A stretch of 64,000 nt of DNA from Pyxidicoccus sp. MSG2. Its GTDB lineage: Bacteria; Myxococcota; Myxococcia; Myxococcales; Myxococcaceae. The translations under genes and the position numbers were made by a program. How positions within the stretch are numbered: position 1 is the stretch's first letter; each line of letters begins with the position of its first letter. Under the pieces are notes generated by a model. That model saw only the letters and a list, made by a program, of their open reading frames with translations. It was not told the origin of the DNA and did no database searches. The DNA is taken from contig NZ_JAPNKC010000001.1 of the NCBI RefSeq assembly GCF_026626705.1, forward strand, positions 6,652,001 to 6,716,000, written 5' to 3'. Shown here in pieces: positions 43,156 to 50,352 of this stretch.

Positions 43156-44358
43156 ATGACCTACAGACACTTCTTCCGCGGCCCGACACCCGCCTTCGTG
43201 GCCAGGGCGCTCTCAGCGCTGGCGCTGACTGCCGCGATGGCGCTCACCGTGCCCGCCGCTGCGGCCGCGCGCGCGCCCGCTGTCGCGCCACCGCCGTTCA
43301 CCCAGGTCATCGAGCGCGAAGTGCCGGCCATCATGAAAGAAGCCCATATCCAAGGCGCGGCCGTGGGGCTGATTGTCGGAGGCAAGCTGGTCTACGCCAA
43401 GGGCTTCGGCTACGCGGACCACGCGGGCAAGGTGCCGGTGACGCCCGACACGGTGTTCGTCGCGGCCTCGCTGTCCAAGCCGATCGCCAGTTGGGTGACG
43501 ATGCGTCTGGCCGAGCAGGGGCGCGTGCAGTTGGATAAGTCGGTGGCCGAGGTGCTGTCGCCGTGGCCGCTGGCGCAGAACGAGTTCGACCATCGCCTCA
43601 TCACGATCCGCCGCCTGCTGTCGCACACTGCGGGCACGACCTTGGGCGGGTATCAGGGCTGGCTCGACTTCAAGGAACTGCCGAGCCTGGAGGAGTCGCT
43701 GGCCGGCGAGACCAACGGACGCGGTGCGGTGGAGTTGTTCGCGCCAGTCGGCGTGAAGTTCCAGTACTCCGGCGGCGGCTACACCCTGATGCAGTTGGCC
43801 ATCGAGCGGACCACGCAGCGTAGGTATTCGGACCTGGCGCGTGAGCTGGTGTTCCGGCCGCTGGGCATGAAACACAGCAGCGTCGCCATGACGCCAGAGG
43901 TGCTGGCCGGCGCAGCGCAGGGACACGACGACGGTGGCAAGCCGGTGCCGGCGCGTTACTACGTCGAGCAGGCGCCTTCGACCCTGACCACCACCGTCCG
44001 CGACTTCGCCCGCTGGATGATTGCCGGCATGGCGAACACCGCCGGCGCGCATCCACTGACCCAGGCGCAACTGGCCCAGATGTATACACCCGCGGAACTG
44101 AGCACGCCGCGCGCGCCCGATGAGGCGGTCTACGGACTGGGCCACTTCATCGAACGCCTCGGCGACGGCAGCACCGCCGTCGGTCACGATGGACGCAACC
44201 AGGCCGGCTTCCGCGCCAAGTTCTTGATGCGTCCGCAATCCGGCGACGGCATCGTCTTCTTCAGCAACTCCCGCAGCGGCCTGGCCCTGGACCGCGTCGT
44301 CTGCCTGTGGGGCGCCGACGTGGCCAAGGTCGATCCGGTGACGACCTGCAAGAAATAG
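43156..44358 (+). CDS. Secreted serine hydrolase (class C beta-lactamase-like)
   Basis: The 400-aa product has a signal peptide (ALSALALTAAMALTVPAAAA) and a beta-lactamase/DD-peptidase fold with S105-L-S-K108, YSGGGYTL as the YxN-like motif, and GHDGRNQAGF as the third box. Complete length. Such proteins hydrolyse peptides or esters; the class does not imply drug resistance. The frame is open upstream but that part lacks coding features, so the ATG at 43156 is taken. A decarboxylase relic follows 54 nt after its stop. Confidence 0.85.
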   Translation: MTYRHFFRGPTPAFVARALSALALTAAMALTVPAAAAARAPAVAPPPFTQVIEREVPAIMKEAHIQGAAVGLIVGGKLVYAKGFGYADHAGKVPVTPDTVFVAASLSKPIASWVTMRLAEQGRVQLDKSVAEVLSPWPLAQNEFDHRLITIRRLLSHTAGTTLGGYQGWLDFKELPSLEESLAGETNGRGAVELFAPVGVKFQYSGGGYTLMQLAIERTTQRRYSDLARELVFRPLGMKHSSVAMTPEVLAGAAQGHDDGGKPVPARYYVEQAPSTLTTTVRDFARWMIAGMANTAGAHPLTQAQLAQMYTPAELSTPRAPDEAVYGLGHFIERLGDGSTAVGHDGRNQAGFRAKFLMRPQSGDGIVFFSNSRSGLALDRVVCLWGADVAKVDPVTTCKK

Positions 44359-44411
44359 CGTTGCCGTTCCACCGGGTGCCTGAAGCTGACCCGTTTTCGC
44401 GGGGCATCTTC

Positions 44412-44491
44412 ATGAGCGGATTGATGAGGGTGACGCGCAGGGACACGCCCTTTGGCAGCTTCGGCTGCACGCGGTAGAAGTCCCGCGCGTG
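44412..44491 (-). pseudogene. C-terminal relic of a PLP decarboxylase
   Basis: This 80-bp stretch is about 90% identical by eye to the end of the decarboxylase gene (46782-46860 region). It encodes RDFYRVQPKLPKGVSLRVTL and INPL, where the complete gene reads GDFYLVQTKLPKGVYLRVTL. Nothing else of that gene remains nearby. It marks an ancient second copy. Confidence 0.7.
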
Positions 44492-44509
44492 AGCCCCTTG
44501 AAGACGTCG

Positions 44510-45409
44510 ATGACGAACGACCCGCCGAGAACCTCGCCAGGCCGGGCGGCTGTCCTGTTCGCCGTGACCTCTGGCGGTGCGGTCCTCGTCGGCTGCCTCG
44601 TGGCCGCCGCTCATGCCGTCCCGGCAGTCTTGTGGGCGCGCAACGCTGGCGCCTGGATTGTCGGCGCCCTCCTGGCCACCGTGCTCGCCAGGACCGCCAC
44701 ACAGCGCGCGGCACGGGTCATCCTGCCGTTGGCCGTGGCGGCGATTGCGGCCACGCTCCTCAGCAGTGGGCTCTCGGGCGTGCACCGCTGGATTGGCTTC
44801 GGCCCCGTGAGACTCAACGCCGCCGAGCTGCTGCTGCCGATGACGCTCGTCGCCTGGGCGGGCGTGGCCGTAGGACGACGCCCCCTGTGGCTCTCGGTGC
44901 CGGTGCTTGCCATCATCCTGGCGCTCCAGCCCGATGCCTCGCAGGCGGTGGCGCTGGCTGGCGCCGCCATCGCGGTGCTGCTCGCCCACCCGTTGCCCCA
45001 TTCCTTCAGGTTCATGGCGGCGGTCATCCCCGTGGCGGCGGCGGTGATGGCTGTCTTCCGCCCGGATCCGCTTCAGCCCGTGCCCGAGGTCGAGGGCATC
45101 ATCGGCCTGGCCCTGGAGACGTCTCCGGCCCTGGCGCTGCTGGCGTTGGTGACGCTGGCCGGCGCGGTCCTGTCTCCGCTGGCAGCGGCGGGTGTCTCCC
45201 GCGCGGCGGCCCTCGGGCTCACCGTCTACCTCGCGCTCTGCGCGCTGGCGCCGTGGATGGGTGCGTTCCCCGTCCCGCTCGTGGGCATGGGAGTCAGCCC
45301 CATCCTTGGAGCGTGGTGCGGCATCGGGTTGCTGGTGGGCCTGGGCCGCTCATCGGGCCACGAGCGACACGGAGGGCAGCCCTCCAACGTTTCCGCGTCG
45401 AGCGGGTGA
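44510..45409 (+). CDS. Polytopic membrane protein, unknown
   Basis: The 299-aa product has about nine hydrophobic segments (for example VLFAVTSGGAVLVGCLVAAA, WLSVPVLAIILALQP, ALALLALVTLAGAVLSPL, ILGAWCGIGLLVGLG). The order and sequence HRWIGFGPVRLNAAELLLPM recall the cell-division/peptidoglycan-polymerase fold, but the match is weak. The ATG at 44510 is taken because an upstream GTG at 44489 lies inside the decarboxylase relic. Substrate and family unknown. Confidence 0.7.
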   Translation: MTNDPPRTSPGRAAVLFAVTSGGAVLVGCLVAAAHAVPAVLWARNAGAWIVGALLATVLARTATQRAARVILPLAVAAIAATLLSSGLSGVHRWIGFGPVRLNAAELLLPMTLVAWAGVAVGRRPLWLSVPVLAIILALQPDASQAVALAGAAIAVLLAHPLPHSFRFMAAVIPVAAAVMAVFRPDPLQPVPEVEGIIGLALETSPALALLALVTLAGAVLSPLAAAGVSRAAALGLTVYLALCALAPWMGAFPVPLVGMGVSPILGAWCGIGLLVGLGRSSGHERHGGQPSNVSASSG

Positions 45410-45440
45410 CACGCACACTTGCAGACGGTGTTTCCTGAGC

Positions 45441-46691
45441 ATGTCCATCGTCAATGCTCGGAGTCTCGAAGTCAGACAGAATGCTTCGCGCGAGAGTGTG
45501 CTCGCGCGACGGTCGAAGGCGCGTCTCCATCCGGATGGCGGCAACAGGACACGGCGCTCGTCTCTGGGGCGCGCGGTGTTTTCCATCGTCCTGCTCCTCG
45601 GGATGGCCGGAGCGGTCAGCGGCTGCAGTGACGACGACGAGCCCACGTCGTCGCTACACGCGGACCTGCAGGCCACTCTCGACGACGCCGTCGCCAGGGG
45701 CGTGACTCCCGGCGTCGCCCTGGTCGTCTCCTCGCGCAATGGCCAGTCCTGGTCAGGCGCGGCCGGTCTCAGCGATGTCGAGCGGAAGCTGCCAATGTCC
45801 GCGCAGGACTCCTTTCGCGCTGGCAGCATCCTCAAGACTCTCGTCGCCACCGCCGTGCTGCAGTCCGTCGAGCGGAACGTGCTCGCTCTGGACGACACCC
45901 TGACGGAGCGGCTGCCGGCGAGTGTGACGGCCCATATCGCGAACGCGGAGTCCATCACCCTGGCCATGCTGCTCGGTCACCGGTCGGGCATCCCGGAGTG
46001 GGTCACGGATGAGACGAACCAGGCCATCGTGGCCGACCCGGAGCACGTCTGGACGCTCGACGAGATTCTCGGCATCGTCGAAGCGCAGCCGCCGACCTTC
46101 GCTCCCGGAGCGTCGTACGGCTACTCGAACACCAACTACGTGCTCCTCGGCGAAATCCTCTCAGCCGCGGAAGGTCGCAGCTGGCGCGAGGTCGTCCGCG
46201 AGCGCGTCATCGCGCGAGCCGGGCTCTCGCACACGACTCTGCCCGAGCCGGGAGACACGGACTGCGCGGCGTCTTGCGCGCGGGGGTACGTCCCGTTCGA
46301 CGACGAGCTGATGGACTTCACCGCCGTCGACCCTTCGATGGCCGGGGCCTCCGGCGGTCACGCCCTGGTGACGACGGCCTTCGACCTCACCACCTTCTGG
46401 AAACAGCTCCGCGCCGGTGCGCTGTTCGAGCGCGCGGACACCCTGGACGCCATGCTCTCGTTTCAACCGGCACCCGAGCCCGAGTCCCGGCTGGTTGGAT
46501 ATGGGCTCGGCGTGATGCAGCTCGAGTCCCAGGGGACCGTCGCCGTCGGGCACCTGGGCACCACGGCGGGCTACCAGAGCTTCATGCTCTATGTGCCGGC
46601 GACCGACCGCTACGTCACGGGGTTCACCAACGTGATGGGTGACCTGGCCGCGGTGCTCGTGCCCATCCTGGACCGCGCGTCACGCCCCTGA
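45441..46691 (+). CDS. Serine hydrolase lipoprotein (DD-peptidase-like)
   Basis: The 416-aa product has the serine-hydrolase motifs S129-I-L-K132, YSNTNYVLLGEIL for the YxN box and GHLGTTAGYQS for the third. A lipoprotein signal ends at C62 (FSIVLLLGMAGAVSGC), unusually far from the only ATG, so the real start may lie later in the frame. Probably a periplasmic or surface peptidase or esterase, paralogous in type to 43156-44358 but with diverged sequence. Confidence 0.82.
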   Translation: MSIVNARSLEVRQNASRESVLARRSKARLHPDGGNRTRRSSLGRAVFSIVLLLGMAGAVSGCSDDDEPTSSLHADLQATLDDAVARGVTPGVALVVSSRNGQSWSGAAGLSDVERKLPMSAQDSFRAGSILKTLVATAVLQSVERNVLALDDTLTERLPASVTAHIANAESITLAMLLGHRSGIPEWVTDETNQAIVADPEHVWTLDEILGIVEAQPPTFAPGASYGYSNTNYVLLGEILSAAEGRSWREVVRERVIARAGLSHTTLPEPGDTDCAASCARGYVPFDDELMDFTAVDPSMAGASGGHALVTTAFDLTTFWKQLRAGALFERADTLDAMLSFQPAPEPESRLVGYGLGVMQLESQGTVAVGHLGTTAGYQSFMLYVPATDRYVTGFTNVMGDLAAVLVPILDRASRP

Positions 46692-46712
46692 GCCCGTTCG
46701 TGGGCGGTGGGG

Positions 46713-48155
46713 TCACCGCCGCGCCGCCGTCCTCAGTGCCTCCATCAACCCATCCAGGTCCGCGTCGGTGGTGAGCGGGTTGATGAGGGTGACGCGCAGG
46801 TACACGCCCTTGGGCAGCTTCGTCTGCACGAGGTAGAAATCCCCGCGCGTCACCAGCCGCTCGCGCAGGCGCGCCTGCAATGCGTCCCACTCCTCCGCCG
46901 GCACATGCGCCGGGGTGTGGCGGAAGCAGAGGATGTTGCAGTCCGGTTGCACCGCCACCTCGAAGTCTCCAGCGGCGGCCAGGCGCTTCGCGAACCTCCG
47001 GGCCTGGTCATACGACTCCGTCACCGCGTCCGAGAACAGGCGCGTGCCCAGCACCGCGAGGCAGGCGTACACCTTCAGCGCCATCATCTCCTTGGTGCAC
47101 TCCATGGTGCGCATGCCCACGTCGCTCCACGGCCGCTCGCCGTCACCGTGGAACAGGTAGCTGGCCTCCTGCGCGAAGGCCTCGAACGAGCGCGCCCCGT
47201 CGCGGAAGAGCACCGCCGTCACCAGCGCCGGCATCAGCAGGCCCTTGTGCGCGTCCCACACCACCGAGTCCGCCCGGTCGATGCCGCGCACCAGGTGCCG
47301 GTGCGTGGGGCTGAGCACCGCCGACGCCCCGTGCGCCCCGTCCACGTGGAACCACAGCCCCCGCTGCTCGCAGAAGTCCGCCACCGGCTCCAGCGGGTCG
47401 AACGCTCCCGTGGCCGTGGACCCCGCGCTCGCCACCACCGCAATCACCTTGCGCCCCGCGAGCGTGGCCGTCTTGAAGGCGGCGTCCAACGACTCCGGCC
47501 GCAGGCGGAAGTGCTCGTCCACCGCGACGGGCGTCACGCCGCCCTCGCCCCAGCCCATGATGCGCGTGGCGCGCGAGACACAGTAGTGCGCCGTCTTCGC
47601 CACCAGCACCGTGAGCGGCGGGCCCGCGTGCGCGCCCTGGTTCCACGCGTCGTAGCCCGCCTTCGCCTGCCGCGCGGCGAGCAGCGCGGTGAGGTTGCCC
47701 AGCGAGCCTCCCGAGGTGAGCACTCCATCCGTGCTCTCCGGCAGCCCCAGCCGCGCCGCCATCCACCGCAGCACGTTGCGCTCCATGGCGGTGGAGACGG
47801 GGCCCATCTCGTACACGGCCATGCCGTTGTTGAGCAGCGACGACACCGCGTCGCATAGCGCCGCCAGCGGCACCGGCGCCGTCACCTGGTGGCCCACGTA
47901 GCGCGGGTGGTGCAGGTGGTTGGAGCCCGACAGCACCCGGGCCACCAGGTCCGCGAAGTCGCCATTGGGCTCCTCCGGGAAGGCGGCGGCGAAGCGGTCC
48001 ACATTCACCGCGGGCGCGGCCCAGGGCAGCACCGGCCCCTCGCCGCGCTCCGCCCCGGCGAGGTAGCCCGCCAGCGTGTCCACCAGCCGGTGTCCCTCGC
48101 GGCGGAACGTCTCTGCGTCGTACGCGGCGGCAACCCGTTCACGGAAGTCCGTCAT
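46713..48155 (-). CDS. PLP-dependent group II decarboxylase
   Basis: The 480-aa product is an amino-acid decarboxylase of the aromatic-L-amino-acid/glutamate decarboxylase type. The PLP lysine is K304 in VVWDAHKGLLMPAL; other family segments are HPRYVGHQVTAPVPLAAL, GVLTSGGSLGNLTALLAARQ, and WFHVDGAHGASAV. It would convert an aromatic or acidic amino acid into the amine. The C-terminus has a second, decayed copy at 44412. Full length. Confidence 0.88.
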   Translation of the reverse strand: MTDFRERVAAAYDAETFRREGHRLVDTLAGYLAGAERGEGPVLPWAAPAVNVDRFAAAFPEEPNGDFADLVARVLSGSNHLHHPRYVGHQVTAPVPLAALCDAVSSLLNNGMAVYEMGPVSTAMERNVLRWMAARLGLPESTDGVLTSGGSLGNLTALLAARQAKAGYDAWNQGAHAGPPLTVLVAKTAHYCVSRATRIMGWGEGGVTPVAVDEHFRLRPESLDAAFKTATLAGRKVIAVVASAGSTATGAFDPLEPVADFCEQRGLWFHVDGAHGASAVLSPTHRHLVRGIDRADSVVWDAHKGLLMPALVTAVLFRDGARSFEAFAQEASYLFHGDGERPWSDVGMRTMECTKEMMALKVYACLAVLGTRLFSDAVTESYDQARRFAKRLAAAGDFEVAVQPDCNILCFRHTPAHVPAEEWDALQARLRERLVTRGDFYLVQTKLPKGVYLRVTLINPLTTDADLDGLMEALRTAARR

Positions 48156-48363
48156 GGCGCGCGGAACCTAGCCGCGCCACCACCACCGGGGGAATGCACC
48201 CTCCGTCCGTTTCCAGGAGTCCTGGACTCTCCCGGTAGGAGGGGCCTTGAGCGGGCACGGCGGGAAGCGAGCAGGCGGGCTGGCGTGGCGCCCGGCGGCG
48301 CACTAATTCAGGGGAGCGGGCGCACGCGCCGTGCGCCCCATGCACACGCAAAGGAGGCCCCTC

Positions 48364-48600
48364 ATGGCCGACCCGAAGGTGTCGATTACGTACTGCAATT
48401 CCTGAGGCTACAAGCCCCGGGCCGCCCGTGCGGCGGCCGCACTGAAGGACGAGCTGGACCTGGAAGCGGAGCTGATGACAGGACCTTCGGGAAGCTACGA
48501 GGTCGCCGTGGACGGCAGGGTGGTCATCAAGAAGCAGACGCTGGCGTTCCCCACCGAGCAGGAAATCGTGGACGCCGTGTCGAAGGTGCTGGGGAGGTAG
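48364..48600 (+). CDS. SelW-like selenoprotein (CxxU), UGA-encoded selenocysteine
   Basis: The 78-aa reading starts at an ATG with AAGGAGG just upstream and runs to TAG, interrupted only by TGA at 48403-48405 (codon 14). It reads VSITYCNS-U-GYKPRAARAA, giving a C11-x-x-U14 redox motif, then GPSGSYEVAVDGRVVIKKQ and EQEIVDAVSKVLG, which follow the SelW/Rdx thioredoxin-like fold throughout. The downstream part remains protein-like, so the TGA is unlikely to be a mutation. A SECIS-like hairpin starts 14 nt after the TGA. SelW-type proteins are thiol-redox factors. selA, selB and selC are not in the window and are expected elsewhere. Confidence 0.85.
48420..48438 (+). promoter_or_regulatory. Bacterial SECIS-like hairpin
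   Basis: GGCCGCC, loop CGTGC, GGCGGCC form a perfect 7-bp stem whose loop begins 21 nt after the TGA, with a G at its second position. These are in line with the bacterial SECIS model as I recall it (stem of at least 4 bp, loop G near its start, about 16-37 nt spacing). It sits inside the reading frame, as is normal for bacteria. GC-rich DNA makes chance hairpins common, so the evidence comes from its combination with the CxxU motif. Confidence 0.6.
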
Positions 48601-48678
48601 CCCGCTGACGGAAAGCCCAGGCTCGCGGCCGGCACGTCCCTCTCGGGCTTGCCGGCCGCGTCCGTCATCCACGGGGCC

Positions 48679-50352
48679 TCAGGGCTTCTTGATGAACTTC
48701 AGCGCCGGCCTGTCGTTGCGCCCCTTGCCCGCGGCCTTGAGCGCGGCCGGGTCCAGGCCCGACAGGTACAGCGCCGTCGAGTACAGGTGGCCCGCGTCGG
48801 TGATGAAGCTGGTGGCGCTCTTCGTGCGGCCGGGGACGAGCAGGCCGGTGTCCGGGTCATACGCCGGGTCCAGCGTGCCGTCCGGCATGAGGGGGATGCC
48901 CTCCAGGGACGTGCTGCCCACGCGGCCGAACTGCGTGTTGCCGCGCACGGTGCCACCGAGGAAGGCCGCGCTGCTGACGCGCCAGTGCTGGCAGCAGTCC
49001 TGGGCCAGGATTTCGTCGTACTTCTGCGTGTCCGTCAGGGCGGCGTTGGCGAGGATGGACTCCACGTCGCCGGAGATGGTGCGGCCCATCTCCGAGGAGA
49101 GGACGATGGTGGTGAAGTCGTAGTAGCTCTTCCCCGTCGTCCCGTACGGCGTGGACTTGAGCTTCGACACCAGCGTCTTCAGCGGCAGCCAGAGGTTGCG
49201 GCGCATGGTGTCGCGCTGGTCCGCCTGGCCCTTGTTGCTCATGATGAAGCGGCGGTCTCGGTGCGAGTCGAAGTGGCGCAGGCCCCGGTTCTCGATGAAG
49301 AAGCCGATGGACAGCCCCTTCGTCATCAGCTCGTAGGTCATCAGCGCCTGCACGTTGGTGTTGGGCGTCTCCTTCGAGCGGGCGGGGTTGCCGTTGATGG
49401 ACGAGGAGTCCGTCGCCTCGTCCGCCGCGGTGACGCCGAAGTCGGCGCGCAGCGCGCTGTTGGTGAAGAGGGTGCGCGGGTCCAGGTTGATGCTGCCGCC
49501 CGCGGTGAGCGAGCGGTGGATTTCCAGCGCGGAGGCGAAGGCCTTCACCGACTCGCTGTTCTTCTCGTCGAGGAAGTTCTGCTGGAGGTTGTCGGTGAAC
49601 TGGCGGATGCGCGCGTCGCGCTGGCCCTGGGCCACGCTGCCCAGCGAGGACAGGCGCTCGCGCATGGCGGCCGGCGTCTTGCCGTAGATGGTGTGCGCGT
49701 GCACCGGGCCCAGCCGCTCGTAGTAGCCGGTGCCGTCCGGGTAGGACGGAATGGACAGCTCACCGTCCGACAGCCACCGGTGCCACGACACGTGCGGCAG
49801 CAGGAAGCCGTTGCCGTAGGCCTCGCAGAAGGCCTGCATCACGGTGCGCTCGTCCGGGTTGCGCTTGCCGGACAGGGACGCGCTGTACTTGCCGTAGTGG
49901 TACTCCCACCGGCCGCCCGAGTGGAACGTGTTGCCGTTGTGGCTGGAGACCACCGACAAGTCCGGGAACAGCTCCAGCCCGTCCTGCGCGAGGTAGCCGT
50001 ACTGGATGTTGCCCTGCGTCTTCGGCGGGTCCAGCGGCGAGGTGCCGTAGCTCTTGGGGCGGTAGAGGTGCTTGCTCCACGCGGGGACGGGACGCAGCTC
50101 GCCCGCGGGGATGACGCGGACGGCGTCATTGGGCGTGTGGACGGGGTTGAACATGCTGTACCCGTCCCAGCCTCCCTCCTGGAACCAGTAGATGAGGAAG
50201 TGGGGGGCGGCGGCCTCGGCGGCGGCGGCCTCGGCCAGGCCCAGCTCCTTCTTCGTGCCCGGGACACCGAAGGCCCGGAAGAAGCGGAGCCAGTCCAGGG
50301 CGCTGATGGCGGTGCCGGCGGCGGCGCCGGCGAGGAATTGGCGGCGGTTCAT
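48679..50352 (-). CDS. DUF1501-type exported protein
   Basis: The 557-aa product starts NRRQFLAGAAAGTAISALDW, a twin-arginine-type signal. It continues with DUF1501-like segments (FLIYWFQEGGWDGYSMFNPV; SSHNGNTFHSGGRWEYHYG; IVLSSEMGRTISGDVESIL; AFLGGTVRGNTQFGRVG). DUF1501 proteins resemble the alkaline phosphatase/sulfatase superfamily and typically pair with a PSCyt-type cytochrome protein, as here. Its start overlaps the upstream gene stop by ATGA, so the two are coupled. Confidence 0.82.
   Translation of the reverse strand: MNRRQFLAGAAAGTAISALDWLRFFRAFGVPGTKKELGLAEAAAAEAAAPHFLIYWFQEGGWDGYSMFNPVHTPNDAVRVIPAGELRPVPAWSKHLYRPKSYGTSPLDPPKTQGNIQYGYLAQDGLELFPDLSVVSSHNGNTFHSGGRWEYHYGKYSASLSGKRNPDERTVMQAFCEAYGNGFLLPHVSWHRWLSDGELSIPSYPDGTGYYERLGPVHAHTIYGKTPAAMRERLSSLGSVAQGQRDARIRQFTDNLQQNFLDEKNSESVKAFASALEIHRSLTAGGSINLDPRTLFTNSALRADFGVTAADEATDSSSINGNPARSKETPNTNVQALMTYELMTKGLSIGFFIENRGLRHFDSHRDRRFIMSNKGQADQRDTMRRNLWLPLKTLVSKLKSTPYGTTGKSYYDFTTIVLSSEMGRTISGDVESILANAALTDTQKYDEILAQDCCQHWRVSSAAFLGGTVRGNTQFGRVGSTSLEGIPLMPDGTLDPAYDPDTGLLVPGRTKSATSFITDAGHLYSTALYLSGLDPAALKAAGKGRNDRPALKFIKKP

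Noticed and set aside
44489-44509. GTG at 44489 as start of the membrane protein
   Set aside because: It lies inside the decarboxylase relic, so its sequence comes from another gene; the ATG at 44510 is preferred.
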